DNA of 50,587 nt from Hyphomonadaceae bacterium (GTDB taxonomy: Bacteria > Pseudomonadota > Alphaproteobacteria > Caulobacterales > Aquidulcibacteraceae): assembly GCA_023384105.1 (NCBI GenBank), contig JAHDXR010000020.1, forward strand, positions 1 to 50,587. Direction: 5' to 3'. Of this stretch, positions 1 to 8,939 are shown one piece after another. The notes under the pieces are model-generated. The model saw nothing but the letters and a program-made list of their open reading frames with translations. It had not been told where the DNA came from and ran no database searches. Within the stretch, counting starts at the first letter, position 1, and every line of letters begins with the position of its first letter. A program made the translations under genes and the position numbers.

Positions 1-6
1 GCTGCG

Positions 7-53
7 CCCCCTTTCAAAAGTCCGCACATGCCGGCGGGACGCCGGCGGTCCAT
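7..53. repeat. Dispersed GC-rich repeat, family A, copy 1
   Basis: A short element holding GCCGGCG and its complement around a few bases, followed by GGTCCAT. A near-identical copy lies at 11615-11660 (same order: CCCCTTTCA, AAGT, CGC, CA, GCCGGCGG, ACGCCGGCGGTCCAT), and a shorter diverged copy lies at 8021-8050. All three sit outside genes. This looks like a dispersed intergenic palindromic element. Its function is unknown. Confidence 0.75.
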
Positions 54-374
54 AGCGGCGGCGGTCCATGGATGCGATTTCGGAAATTGGCGGCGCCGCC
101 GAGCGGGGACAAGCTGCCCGGCGGCGCCTGCAGGCCTCGCAGCAGGCTGGGTGGGGGACGCACGCGGAGGCCTGGTCGATGAAGACGCCCGCTCCGCGCG
201 AATGAAGCCCCCCTCAGAGCCCACGAGTGCGGATCGAACCGTCGAATGACGCTCGATCGCCGCCGGTGCAAATCCGTCCGGTAGTCTGGTTCGAAAACGT
301 CACTAGCCCCGGCGACGTTCTTCACATCAGCGATACATGTTCGTCGTCGATTCGCAACATCAATTTGGCGCGGT
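54..374. other. Non-coding stretch downstream of the AI-2E-type permease
   Basis: About 320 bases with no convincing gene. Open frames here are short, lack recognisable protein content and run across the family A repeat. No terminator with a T-run or RNA gene was recognised. The stretch is the 3' flank of the minus-strand permease that ends at 375. Confidence 0.5.
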
Positions 375-1442
375 TCAGGCGCCTGCTTCAGCGGGCGCAT
401 CCCGCGTCGGTTTGCCGTCTGCGGATAACAAAATCGCAATCCAGCGGGTCGAGCGAAATTGCGCCAATACAATCATGATCATGACGGTGAGCGGCGCGGC
501 GAGAAACGCGCCGACGATGCCCCACACCAAACCCCAGATCGCCAGCGCCAGCAGCACTACCACGGCGGAGAGGTTAAGTGACTCCCCCGTCATTCTTGGC
601 TGAACGAAATTGCCGATGATGAACTGCCAGGCGCTGACGCCCAGAAACACGGCCAGCACCGGCCCCAGCGTCGGGAATTGAACCAGCGCCACCGCCGTCG
701 TGAGGATGACGGCCATGAGCGAGCCGATAGTGGGGATATAGTTGAGAAAGAAGATCAGGAACGACCAGAACAGCGCGTTCTCGAGGCCGATGATCACCAG
801 CGTCGCGTAAGTGAGCGCGGTGATGATGAGGCTCATCACCGTCTGCACCCACAAATAGCGCTCCATCGACAGCCGGATGCGCGCGGCCACTTCGCGCGCC
901 GCTTCGCGCCGGCCCTTGCCGACGAAGATGCGGTCGAGCTTGTCGCTCATCGCGTCGGCGGCCGGAAACAGGAAGGCGAGAAAGATCAGCGTGAACACCG
1001 AGGCCGAGGCGGCGTTGCGGATGCTCTCGCCGATCTCCGTCGCCAGCCGGGCCGAATCGAACTGGGCGATCAGGTCGCGCACGGTGGGGCTCGGGCCGCC
1101 GGGACTGCCCACGGCCTGATGCGCCTGCGCCAGCACCTGGTTGAGGCGGAACTCGTAACGGGGCAGGTCGGTGAAGATGGCGGCGATGTTCTCCACAACG
1201 ACGACGCCGATCAGCGCCGCCAGCCCCAGCACCAGGACCAGCGCGATCGGCAGGGCCAGCCAGCGCGGCATGAAGGGAACGCGCTTGTCGAGCGTCTCGG
1301 CGAGGCCGTCGATGGCCAGCCACAGAAATAAGGCCATGGCGAACTGCGTGAGCGGCTCGCGGAGGAAATAGAGCGCGGCCGCAACGACGCCGGCGGCGAT
1401 AATCCACAGCGCCCCGCGCTGCGAGATGTCGAGGCTTGCCAT
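375..1442 (-). CDS. AI-2E family transporter (PerM/YdiK-like permease)
   Basis: A 355-residue inner-membrane protein of the AI-2E exporter/PerM superfamily, whose members have been linked to autoinducer-2 export or to Na+/H+ exchange. The substrate here cannot be read from sequence. Hydrophobic helices lie near residues 10-45 and 60-85. A soluble, helical segment of about 60 residues follows, then further helices around 148-165, and a dense hydrophobic C-terminal half containing the family-typical NYIPTIGS segment. Length is normal for the family. The start at 1442 is the first ATG before the first helix. The gene is divergent from the HerA-like gene, with about 98 bases between them. The last 20 residues are polar and probably cytoplasmic. 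Confidence 0.85.
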   Translation of the reverse strand: MASLDISQRGALWIIAAGVVAAALYFLREPLTQFAMALFLWLAIDGLAETLDKRVPFMPRWLALPIALVLVLGLAALIGVVVVENIAAIFTDLPRYEFRLNQVLAQAHQAVGSPGGPSPTVRDLIAQFDSARLATEIGESIRNAASASVFTLIFLAFLFPAADAMSDKLDRIFVGKGRREAAREVAARIRLSMERYLWVQTVMSLIITALTYATLVIIGLENALFWSFLIFFLNYIPTIGSLMAVILTTAVALVQFPTLGPVLAVFLGVSAWQFIIGNFVQPRMTGESLNLSAVVVLLALAIWGLVWGIVGAFLAAPLTVMIMIVLAQFRSTRWIAILLSADGKPTRDAPAEAGA

Positions 1443-1540
1443 CAGCTCTCCTCTTCTCGTGCGCCGGGCCGTAGCGCAAGGCCCGGCTTGGCCTAAAAGG
1501 CCCGATGCGCCAAGCTATTGGCGAAGCAGGAGGCTGAAGA

Positions 1541-3088
1541 ATGGCGGCACAGATCGAGATCGGCGCTTCGCCGGAAGGCGTGCAGACGATGTCGCTGAAG
1601 CGGGCCAACCGCCACGGGCTGATCGCCGGCGCGACCGGCACCGGCAAGACGGTGACGCTACAGGTGCTGGCCGAGCGCTTCGCCGCGGCGGGCGTCAACG
1701 TCTTCGCCGCCGACATCAAGGGCGATCTCTCGGGCTGCGCCGGCGTCGATCCCACGCCGCCGGGCTGGGCCGCCGCGCGCGCCGCCGAGATCGACCTGCC
1801 GCTGACGCCGGAAGCCGCGCCGGTGACGTTCTGGGACGTCTATGGCGAACTCGGCCATCCGGTGCGCACCACCGTCACCGAGATGGGCCCGGTGCTGATG
1901 GGCCGCGTGCTCGAAGCCTCCGCCGCGCAGGAAGGCGCGCTCACCATCGCCTTCCGCCTCGCCGACGACTGGATCAAGCAAGGCAAGAACGAGGGCCTGC
2001 TGCTCGATCTCAACGATCTGCGGGCGCTGCTCACCTACATTTCAGAAAACGCCGACGAGATCGGCAAGCAATACGGCCTGGTCACGCCGCAATCGATCGC
2101 GGCGCTGCAGCGCAAGCTGCTGCAGCTGGAAATGGACGGCGCCGACCGCTTCTTCGGCGAGCCCGCGTTCCAGCTCGAAGAGCTGCTGAAGCCGCGCCCG
2201 GACGGCAAAGGCACGATCCACGTGCTCGCCTCCGAGCGCCTGGTGCAAAGCCCGCGCCTCTATTCCGCGTTCCTGCTCTGGCTGATGAGCGAACTGTGGG
2301 AGGAACTGCCGGAAGTGGGCGATCAGGATAAGCCCAAGCTCGTCTTCTTCTTCGACGAAGCGCATCTGCTGTTCCGCGACGCGCCGAAGGAGCTGATCAA
2401 TCGCGTCGAGCAGGTGGTGCGGCTGATCCGCTCCAAGGGCGTCGGCATCTATTTCGTGACGCAGTCGCCGACCGACATTCCCGAAGTCGTTCTGGCGCAG
2501 CTCGGCAACCGCTTCCAGCATGCGCTGCGCGCCTACACGCCGACGGATCAGAAAGCCGTGCGCGCGGCGGCGCAGAGCTTCCGCGCCAACGCCAATGTCG
2601 ATGTGGCGAAGGAGATCCAGGAGCTGGGCGTCGGCGAAGCCCTGGTTTCGACGCTGGACGAGAAAGGCGCGCCGACGCCGGTGGCGCGCACCAAGATCAG
2701 GCCGCCGAACAGCCATGTCGGGCCGATCCTGCTGAGCGAACGCCAGGCCATCATGCGCGCCAACACTGCGGGCCGCGCGTATGAGAAGGCGGTCGACCGC
2801 GAAAGCGCGCACGAAATCCTCGGCCGGCGCGCCGAACAGCTCGCCGCCGCGCAGGCGCGCGAACAGGAACGCGCGGCGCGGGAGAAGGAAGCGGCGCGCA
2901 ACGGCCGCGCCGGCGGCTCGCGCACGAGCGGCGGCGCCTCACGCTCCAGCAACACGCGCAGCCGCTCGGGCGGCTCGCGCACGACGGCGATCGAGCGTCA
3001 AGGCGGGCGCGTCGCCAGCGGCATGATGAACACGATCGTGCGCGAACTGATGCGCGGCATCCTCGGCACGCCCTCGCGTCGGCGCTGA
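1541..3088 (+). CDS. HerA-like ATPase, DUF853 family
   Basis: A 515-residue P-loop ATPase of the HerA/FtsK superfamily (DUF853, helicase HerA-like C-terminal). The Walker A motif GATGTGKT is at residues 30-37, and Walker B with the acidic pair is at about 266-278 (LVFFFDEAH, D272/E273). The conserved TQSPTDIP sensor-like segment follows. The last ~90 residues are an Ala/Arg/Ser-rich, probably disordered tail ending in an Arg cluster, as is common in this family. A strong AGGAGG ribosome site lies 7-8 bases before the ATG. Family members are soluble DNA-translocase-like ATPases, often associated with nucleases (NurA), but no nuclease gene is adjacent here and the cellular role is not established. 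The TonB receptor begins 16 bases downstream. Confidence 0.9.
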   Translation: MAAQIEIGASPEGVQTMSLKRANRHGLIAGATGTGKTVTLQVLAERFAAAGVNVFAADIKGDLSGCAGVDPTPPGWAAARAAEIDLPLTPEAAPVTFWDVYGELGHPVRTTVTEMGPVLMGRVLEASAAQEGALTIAFRLADDWIKQGKNEGLLLDLNDLRALLTYISENADEIGKQYGLVTPQSIAALQRKLLQLEMDGADRFFGEPAFQLEELLKPRPDGKGTIHVLASERLVQSPRLYSAFLLWLMSELWEELPEVGDQDKPKLVFFFDEAHLLFRDAPKELINRVEQVVRLIRSKGVGIYFVTQSPTDIPEVVLAQLGNRFQHALRAYTPTDQKAVRAAAQSFRANANVDVAKEIQELGVGEALVSTLDEKGAPTPVARTKIRPPNSHVGPILLSERQAIMRANTAGRAYEKAVDRESAHEILGRRAEQLAAAQAREQERAAREKEAARNGRAGGSRTSGGASRSSNTRSRSGGSRTTAIERQGGRVASGMMNTIVRELMRGILGTPSRRR

Positions 3089-3103
3089 CCGTTCAGGGCG
3101 CGA

Positions 3104-5086
3104 ATGGAGCAGGCGGCGGACACCGAGACCATCGTCGTCACCGCGCCGCGCCTGCCGGAGGCGCCGGGCGAAGCCGCCTACGCTTCGCTGCCGATCGATC
3201 CCGACGCGATCGAACAAGCCGTGCGCCTCGACCGCGCGCTCGCGGTCGCGCCGGCGGCCAATCTGTTTCGCCGCAACGACAGCGGCGCGGCCAACCCCAC
3301 CGTGCAGGGCCTCAGCCTGCGCGCCATCGGCCCCTCCGGCGCGGGCCGCGCGCTGGTGACGCTCGACGGCGCGCCGCAGCACGATCCGTTCGGCGGCTGG
3401 GTGATCTGGGGCGGCTTGCCGCCGGAGCTGATCGCGCGCGCCCATGTCATTCGCGGCGCGGGCGTAGGGCCCTACGGCGCCGGCGCGCTGACCGGCGCGA
3501 TCGATCTCACGGAACGCACCGCGCCCGGCTTCAGCCTGCGCGCCGAACGCGGCGCGCGCGATTATACGCGCTTCGGCGGCGTCGGCGTCGCCGGCGACGA
3601 TGCGTTCAGCGCCCTGCTCGCGGCGACGGTCGAGCACGACGACGGCTGGATCCCCACGCACGAAGGCCGCGGCGCGGCCGATGCGCCGCTGTGGCGCGAT
3701 GCGGTGAGCGGCGCGGCGCGCGTGCAGACGATGCGCGGCGACGTGCTGATCTCGGCGCGGCTCTCCGGCTATGCGGAAGAGCGCGGCTCCGGACTCGTCG
3801 GCGCCAACTCGACCGCGGACGGCGCCGCCTCCAGCCTGACGCTGGTGCGCCAGCCGCGCGGCGACGCGCCGGGCTGGCGCGTGCAAGGCTGGGCGCGCCA
3901 GAGCGATATGAGCAACAGCTTCGTCTCGGTTTCGCAGGACCGCAGCGCGACGTCGCCCGCTTCCGAGCAATACGCCACGCCCGCCTTCGGCTGGGGCGCC
4001 AACGCGGCGCTGCGCTGGAGCAGCGCCGAGATCGGACTCGACGTGCGCGCAAGCGACGGCGAAACGCGCGAGCTGTTTCTTTATTCCGGCGGCGCCTTCG
4101 CTCGCTCGCGCATCGCCGGCGGCGAGACGCTGAGCGCCGGCGCCTACGCCGAAGGCTGGCGCAGGTTCGGCGACACGCTGCTTTCCGGCGGCGTGCGGCT
4201 GGACTGGTGGAGCGCGTCGGACGGGCGGCGGCTCGAGCGCAACCTGCTCACCGGCGCGCCGACGCTGGACGTTACGCCGGAGGACCGCAGCGCGTGGGCG
4301 CCGACAGCGCGCATGGGCGTACGGCGCGACTTCGGCGGCTATTTCGTGCGCGGCGCAGCCTATGCCGGCTTCCGTCCGCCGACGCTGAACGAACTGCACC
4401 GCCCTTTCCGCGTCGGCAATGACGTCACCGAGGCGAATCCCGAACTCGATCCCGAACGTCTCTACGGCGCCGACGCCGCGATCGGCCGCGACGGCGACGA
4501 GCTGAGCTGGAGCCTCGGCATATTCGCGGTGCAGCTGGCCGACCCGATCACCAACGTCACGCTCGGCATGGGGCCGGGCGTGTTTCCGCCGGGCGTCAGC
4601 GTGCCCGCGGGGGGCGCCTACCGGCGGCGGCTGAACGCCGGCGCGATCGACGCGGTCGGCGTCGAAGCCGATGCGCATGGCGCCTGGAACGAACGCCTGA
4701 GCTGGCGCGCGGCGCTGAGCTACACCGACGCGGAGGTCGATGGCGAAAACGTCGCGCCGCAGCTCACCGGGCTGCGGCCCGCGCAGGCGCCGGCATGGAG
4801 CGCGACGGCGGGCGTGATGTGGCGCGCCTGGGCGGGCGGCGCAGTGAGCGCCGACGCGCGCTACGAAAGCGCCCGCTTCGACGACGATCTCAACACGCGC
4901 CGGCTCGGCGATGCGCTGACGCTCGATCTGCGCTTCGAACAGGACGTGACGGAACGCGCGGCGCTGTTCATCGCGCTCGACAATGCGCTCGACGCCGAGA
5001 TCGCGACCGGCGCGACCGCCGACGGCGTCACGCTCTATGGCGCGCCGCGCGCCGTGCGCGCCGGAGTGCGGCTCGCCTCGCGCTGA
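3104..5086 (+). CDS. TonB-dependent receptor lacking a signal peptide
   Basis: A 660-residue protein with an outer-membrane TonB-dependent receptor architecture. A TonB-box-like segment (ETIVVTAP, residues 8-15) starts it, followed by a plug domain (about residues 40-145, with VTLDGAPQHDPFGGW and the VIRGAGVGPYGAGALTGAIDL plug end) and a long beta-barrel with typical FRPPTLNEL and NPELDPE motifs. Such receptors import siderophores, vitamin B12 or oligosaccharides, and the ligand is not evident here. The oddity is that there is no signal peptide. The only ATG is seven codons before the TonB box, and the same frame is closed by the HerA stop at 3086-3088. The C-terminus ends in Arg instead of the usual aromatic residue. 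Either this is a damaged or non-exported receptor, or the gene arose by deletion of its leader. Confidence 0.85.
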   Translation: MEQAADTETIVVTAPRLPEAPGEAAYASLPIDPDAIEQAVRLDRALAVAPAANLFRRNDSGAANPTVQGLSLRAIGPSGAGRALVTLDGAPQHDPFGGWVIWGGLPPELIARAHVIRGAGVGPYGAGALTGAIDLTERTAPGFSLRAERGARDYTRFGGVGVAGDDAFSALLAATVEHDDGWIPTHEGRGAADAPLWRDAVSGAARVQTMRGDVLISARLSGYAEERGSGLVGANSTADGAASSLTLVRQPRGDAPGWRVQGWARQSDMSNSFVSVSQDRSATSPASEQYATPAFGWGANAALRWSSAEIGLDVRASDGETRELFLYSGGAFARSRIAGGETLSAGAYAEGWRRFGDTLLSGGVRLDWWSASDGRRLERNLLTGAPTLDVTPEDRSAWAPTARMGVRRDFGGYFVRGAAYAGFRPPTLNELHRPFRVGNDVTEANPELDPERLYGADAAIGRDGDELSWSLGIFAVQLADPITNVTLGMGPGVFPPGVSVPAGGAYRRRLNAGAIDAVGVEADAHGAWNERLSWRAALSYTDAEVDGENVAPQLTGLRPAQAPAWSATAGVMWRAWAGGAVSADARYESARFDDDLNTRRLGDALTLDLRFEQDVTERAALFIALDNALDAEIATGATADGVTLYGAPRAVRAGVRLASR

Positions 5087-5125
5087 CGGCGCCGCTTGGA
5101 ACCGCCGGCGGTCCGAAGCGGAACG

Positions 5126-6232
5126 CTAATCGACGATCCCGCTTTTCCACTCCGCGTCGCGGCGCGGCAGCGCGAGGTAGCTTTCGCTGCGCATCTCCAT
5201 CAGGCGCGAGGCCGTGCGCTCGAACTCGAAGCTCTGGTCGCCTTCGGGATAGAGCTTGTGCGGCTCGGCTTCCGCCGAGGCGATCAGCTTCACTTTCGCT
5301 TCGTAGAGCGCATCGATCAGCGTGCGGAAGCGCGCCGCCGCCTCGCGCTTGGACGGCGACAGCTTGGGAACGTTCTCCAGGAGGACGGTGTGGAAGCGTT
5401 CGGCGATCTCGAGATAGTCCGCCGCACCCAGGGGGCGGTCGCATAATTCCTCGAAGGTGAAGCGGGCCACGCCGGCGGCTTCGCGATGCACGCGCAGCGC
5501 GCGCCCGTTGACGTCGAGCGTCACCGCCTGGGCGTGGGCGCCGTAGGTGAGCCGGTTCCAGGCGTTCTCGATCGCCTCCTCCGCCGCAGGCCCGAGCGGC
5601 GCATAATAGACCGGCGCCGCCATCAGCCGTTCGAGCCGGTAGTCGCGCGGGCCGGAAATCTCGATCACGTCGAGCTTCCGCTTCAGCATGGCGATGAACG
5701 GCAGGAAGAGCTGGCGGTTCAAGCCGTTCTTGTAGAGATCGTCCGGCGGCCGGTTCGAGGTAGCGACGATCACCACGTCGAGCGCGAACAGGCGCTCGAA
5801 CAGCCGCCCCAGGATCATCGCATCGGCGATGTCGGTGACCTGCACTTCGTCGAAACACAACAGCCGCGCCTCGGCCGCCACTCGCTCCGCCGCCTGCGCG
5901 ATCAGCTGGTCCTGCCCGGCGCCGCGCGCGCGGGCCTGGTGCATAAAGGCGTGCTGCTCCAGCATGAATTCGTGGAAGTGCACGCGGCGCTTCTTCGTCG
6001 CCGGCGCGTTCTCGAAGAGAAGGTCCATGAGGAGCGACTTGCCGCGGCCCACCGGCCCCCACAGATAGAGCCCGCGCGGCGTCGCGCCCTTGCCGAACCA
6101 CGCGTCCGGCTTCCAGCGCGCCATCTCGCCCGCCAGCGCGTCCAGCCGCTCGGCGGCGTTGCGCTGCGCGGCGTCGGCTACCAGATCGCCCGCGGCGAGG
6201 CGCTGTTCGTACGCGGCCAGGGGCGAGGTCAT
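5126..6232 (-). CDS. zapE: Cell division protein ZapE / AFG1-like ATPase
   Basis: A 368-residue AFG1/ZapE family ATPase. The Walker A motif GPVGRGKS is at residues 59-66 and Walker B LLCFDEVQVTD at about 124-134. The family-typical ATSNRPPDDLYKNGLNR sensor segment follows. In gammaproteobacteria ZapE interacts with the Z-ring under low oxygen and elevated temperature. Mitochondrial AFG1/LACE1 homologues take part in turnover of respiratory-chain subunits. Length matches the bacterial family. The start at 6232 is the only ATG before the conserved N-terminal LAAYEQRL helix. The gene converges on the TonB receptor and diverges from the acyltransferase. Its location near sdh genes is suggestive only. 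Confidence 0.9.
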   Translation of the reverse strand: MTSPLAAYEQRLAAGDLVADAAQRNAAERLDALAGEMARWKPDAWFGKGATPRGLYLWGPVGRGKSLLMDLLFENAPATKKRRVHFHEFMLEQHAFMHQARARGAGQDQLIAQAAERVAAEARLLCFDEVQVTDIADAMILGRLFERLFALDVVIVATSNRPPDDLYKNGLNRQLFLPFIAMLKRKLDVIEISGPRDYRLERLMAAPVYYAPLGPAAEEAIENAWNRLTYGAHAQAVTLDVNGRALRVHREAAGVARFTFEELCDRPLGAADYLEIAERFHTVLLENVPKLSPSKREAAARFRTLIDALYEAKVKLIASAEAEPHKLYPEGDQSFEFERTASRLMEMRSESYLALPRRDAEWKSGIVD

Positions 6233-6369
6233 CCGGTCTCCAACACAGCCAACATGGCGGGCCGCCGCTTAAACCCCGCTCCGGCGGGCGAACGCAAGCC
6301 GCCCCTTCCCCACGGCGCGGCCGCGTGCTTCCCTGCGCCGAGTCGGAGCCCCTGGGACCACCTTCTTCG

Positions 6370-7296
6370 ATGACGCCGTTGGATGCCGCCGTCCCGCCCC
6401 GCGCCGAGGCCGCGCCGGCCAGGCACATTGTCGACCTGCTGATCGAGGAGCGCGCGCCGAAGCTCTCCGCCAGCGCCTGGTGGCCGCTGCTCAGGCCGCA
6501 GCTCTATAGCATCCTGAACTACGACAAGGCCGTACGCATGGCCGACATGATCGCGCCGATGGGCGGGCTCGACGCGCTGGAAGCCGTCTCCGATCTGCTG
6601 TCGGTAAAGCTCGACATGCGGGGCGCCGAGCGCATCCCCGCCAACGGCCCGTTCCTGATCCTGGCCAACCACCCCACCGGCATCACCGACGGCGTCGCGC
6701 TCTACGACGCGGTGAAGCCGCAGCGGCCGGACGTGCTGTTCTACGCCAACTCGGACGCCGAGCGCGTGTGCAAGCGCTTCGGCGAAGTGCTGATCCCGGT
6801 GGAATGGGTGCAGGCCAAGCGCACGCGCGAACGCACCCGCATCACGCTGAAAATGACCGACGAAGCGTTCGGACAGGGCCGGCCGCTGGCGATCTTCCCG
6901 GCCGGGCGGCTCGCGCGCGTGCGCGGCGGCGTGCTGACCGATCCCGAATGGATGCCGACGGCAGTGAGCCTCGCGCGCAAGTACGAGCTGCCGATCCTGC
7001 CGGTGCACATGGCCGGCCCCTACTCGTTCTGGTTTCACACCTTCTCGAAAATCTCGCCCGAACTGCGCGACATCACGCTGTTCCACGAACTGCTCAACAA
7101 GCAGGGCAAGACCTATCAGCTCACGTTCGGCCCGCTGATCCGGTGGGAGCACGCGGTCGGCGATGCGGCAAGCATCAGCCGCAGGATCAAGCACTATGTC
7201 GAGCGCGCGCTGCCGGCGGCGCCGGACGCGCCGTTCGACCCAGCCGGGCCTGAGTGCGACTGGCGCGATCCGCCCAGGTCGGTAAATGGGCTTTAA
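6370..7296 (+). CDS. Lysophospholipid acyltransferase family protein (PlsC/OlsA-like)
   Basis: A 308-residue acyltransferase of the PlsC superfamily. The catalytic block reads NHPTGITD, with His101 and Asp107 spaced as HX5D. That spacing is typical of the hemolysin/OlsA-like branch, which carries NHPLGGLDG-type motifs. The substrate-binding FPAGR motif is at residues 176-180. The enzyme probably moves an acyl chain onto a lyso-lipid at the cytoplasmic face of the inner membrane, but the exact acceptor is unknown. The ATG at 6370 was preferred over the in-frame start 45 bases upstream, because the extra residues are not family-like. The gene is followed by an AT-rich promoter and a toxin-antitoxin pair. 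Confidence 0.8.
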   Translation: MTPLDAAVPPRAEAAPARHIVDLLIEERAPKLSASAWWPLLRPQLYSILNYDKAVRMADMIAPMGGLDALEAVSDLLSVKLDMRGAERIPANGPFLILANHPTGITDGVALYDAVKPQRPDVLFYANSDAERVCKRFGEVLIPVEWVQAKRTRERTRITLKMTDEAFGQGRPLAIFPAGRLARVRGGVLTDPEWMPTAVSLARKYELPILPVHMAGPYSFWFHTFSKISPELRDITLFHELLNKQGKTYQLTFGPLIRWEHAVGDAASISRRIKHYVERALPAAPDAPFDPAGPECDWRDPPRSVNGL

Positions 7297-7352
7297 TACT
7301 GGGCTTTGATAATGGGATAAAATGCTGGTATACAAACCCGTCTATGGGTGAG
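7297..7352 (+). promoter_or_regulatory. AT-rich promoter region of the toxin-antitoxin pair
   Basis: A 50-base AT-rich patch in very GC-rich surroundings. It contains TTGATA at 7307-7312, a TATAC-type hexamer near 7329-7333, and repeated TAATACTGGG/TAATGGGATA words. It lies directly before the antitoxin gene, where such operons are usually autoregulated. The exact -35/-10 assignment is a guess. Confidence 0.45.
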
Positions 7353-7553
7353 ATGCGTAAAATTACCGTCGACGTGGACGCCAAGGTGCTCGAAGCCGCA
7401 CGCGAGGGCGATGCGGGCGTCGCAGAAACCGTGCGCCAGGCGCTTGAACGCCAAGCCCGCGCGCTTGCTTGGAAACGCCTGTTGGCGCTGCGCGGTAAAG
7501 TCAAGTTCGACATGACTTGGCAGGAAATGCGCGGCAAGGACGACGAGGATTGA
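7353..7553 (+). CDS. VapB-like ribbon-helix-helix antitoxin
   Basis: A 66-residue protein starting MRKITVDVDAKVLEAA, with a beta strand followed by helices typical of a VapB-type ribbon-helix-helix DNA-binding domain. The acidic C-terminus (MRGKDDED) would be the toxin-neutralising tail. An ATG at 7344 would add three residues. The gene overlaps the downstream toxin by four bases (TTGA, 7550-7553), the usual arrangement for translationally coupled type II antitoxin and toxin. It is predicted to bind the AT-rich promoter just upstream and repress the operon. Confidence 0.75.
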   Translation: MRKITVDVDAKVLEAAREGDAGVAETVRQALERQARALAWKRLLALRGKVKFDMTWQEMRGKDDED

Positions 7554-7924
7554 TCGCCGTCGACACAAGCGTGCTGGTCGACTGGCTCGATCAGATCGAC
7601 TCGCCCGAAGCGCAGCGCGTATCGGGTTTTGCCCGGAGCGGCGAAGGCGTAGTCGCGCCTGTAACGCTGACTGAACTACTGTCCGATCCCAAAGGCGGAC
7701 GTACGCTCGAAGTAGCATTGGTGGCTTTTCCGATGCTGCCGCTGAGCGACGGGTATTGGGAGCGCGCTGGCAAATTGCGGGCGAAAGTGCGAAAAACTGG
7801 GCGCAAAGCGGCGCTTGGCGATGCGCTGATTGCGCAAGCGTGCATAGACAACGACGTTCCGCTGCTTACGCGCGATGCGGACTTCGCAACGTTCGCCAAA
7901 ATCGGCGGCTTAAAGCTGGCTTAG
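7550..7924 (+). CDS. VapC-like PIN-domain ribonuclease toxin (TTG start)
   Basis: A 124-residue PIN-domain protein. The acidic active-site set is visible: Asp5 in the IAVDTS start, Glu in TLTELL, Asp in LGDALIAQA, and Asp in TRDADF. VapC toxins are Mg-dependent endoribonucleases that cut tRNA or rRNA. The start is placed at TTG 7550, overlapping the antitoxin stop, because the PIN fold begins immediately (LIAVDTS). The open frame extends 11 codons upstream, but those residues read through the antitoxin tail. Codon use is somewhat less GC-extreme than in neighbouring genes, which fits an acquired module. Confidence 0.8.
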   Translation: MIAVDTSVLVDWLDQIDSPEAQRVSGFARSGEGVVAPVTLTELLSDPKGGRTLEVALVAFPMLPLSDGYWERAGKLRAKVRKTGRKAALGDALIAQACIDNDVPLLTRDADFATFAKIGGLKLA

Positions 7925-8020
7925 AGCTGCGCGCGAAATTGGATGCGACCCCTATGGACCGCCATCGCCTCGCCGGCATGGCGCGACATGATGATTGGCG
8001 TAGGCGCTTATTCGATAAGG

Positions 8021-8050
8021 CGCAGGCCGGCGAGAGCGCCGGCAGTCCAT
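8021..8050. repeat. Dispersed GC-rich repeat, family A, diverged copy
   Basis: GCAGGCCGGCG, a short spacer, then CGCCGGCAGTCCAT. This is the same layout as the repeats at 7-53 and 11615-11660, with several substitutions. It lies in the 172-base gap between vapC and sdhB that holds no gene. Confidence 0.5.
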
Positions 8051-8096
8051 AGTAGGCTTGCGTTGAATTTAGCGCGCGGCGCCTGGATGCCCCCAG

Positions 8097-8879
8097 CTAG
8101 AATTTCCGCTCCACCAGCGCCTTCTTGATCTCGGCGATGGCCTTGGCCGGGTTGAGGCCTTTGGGACAGACCTGAGCGCAATTCATGATGGTGTGGCAGC
8201 GATAGAGCTTGAACGGGTCTTCGAGCGCATCGAGCCGCTCGCCCTGCATCTCGTCGCGGCTGTCGCTGATCCAGCGATAGGCCTGCAGCAGCGCAGCCGG
8301 GCCCATGAAGCGCTCACTGTTCCACCAATAGGACGGGCACGAGGTCGAGCAGCAGGCGCAGAGGATGCACTCGTAGAGGCCGTCGAGCTTGGCGCGCTCC
8401 TCCGGGCTCTGGCGCCATTCGCTGTCCGGCTCGGGCGTGACCGTCTGCAGGTAGGGCCGGATTTCCGCGTATTGCGCCATGAAGTCGGTGAGGTCCGGCA
8501 CCAGATCCTTCAGCACCGGCTGATGCGGCAGCGGCGAGATGGCGACGGCGCCGCCGCCGATCTCGTCGATGCCCATGGTGCAGGCGAGCGTGTTGCGCCC
8601 GTCGATGTTCATCGCGCACGAGCCGCAAATGCCTTCCCGGCACGAGCGGCGGAACGACAGCGTCGGGTCGATCTCGTTCTTGATATAGATCACGGCGTCC
8701 AGCACCATCGGCCCGCACTTGTCGAGATCGACGGTGTAGGTGTCCCAGCGCGGATTTTCGCCGGTGTCGGGATCGTAGCGATAAATCCTGAACTCGCGCG
8801 TGCGCGCAGCGCCCTTCGGGGCGGCGTGGCGCGTCCCCGTCTTGATCTTGGAATTCTTCGGCAGCGTGAGTTCAACCAT
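8097..8879 (-). CDS. sdhB: Succinate dehydrogenase iron-sulfur subunit
   Basis: A 260-residue iron-sulfur subunit of succinate dehydrogenase (complex II), passing electrons from FAD in SdhA to quinone. The [2Fe-2S] ligands are Cys80, Cys85, Cys88 and Cys100 ([16 protein letters not shown]). The [4Fe-4S] motif [12 protein letters not shown] and the [3Fe-4S] motif [17 protein letters not shown] follow. The ATG at 8879 was chosen because [12 protein letters not shown] is the usual alphaproteobacterial SdhB start. An upstream in-frame ATG at 8927 would add 16 atypical residues. Unusually, sdhB is not joined to sdhCDA (12373-14961). It follows a small membrane-protein gene on the same strand, 60 bases downstream. 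Confidence 0.97.
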   Translation of the reverse strand: MVELTLPKNSKIKTGTRHAAPKGAARTREFRIYRYDPDTGENPRWDTYTVDLDKCGPMVLDAVIYIKNEIDPTLSFRRSCREGICGSCAMNIDGRNTLACTMGIDEIGGGAVAISPLPHQPVLKDLVPDLTDFMAQYAEIRPYLQTVTPEPDSEWRQSPEERAKLDGLYECILCACCSTSCPSYWWNSERFMGPAALLQAYRWISDSRDEMQGERLDALEDPFKLYRCHTIMNCAQVCPKGLNPAKAIAEIKKALVERKF

Positions 8880-8939
8880 GACGGGCGCGAAACTGGCGAG
8901 CGCCGCCTCCCCAGTCAAGCGCGCCAATTGCCCTACCGG

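Noticed and set aside
14-472. A 152-residue minus-strand frame at the window start
   Set aside because: It runs across the family A repeat and the permease 3' end, and has no family resemblance.
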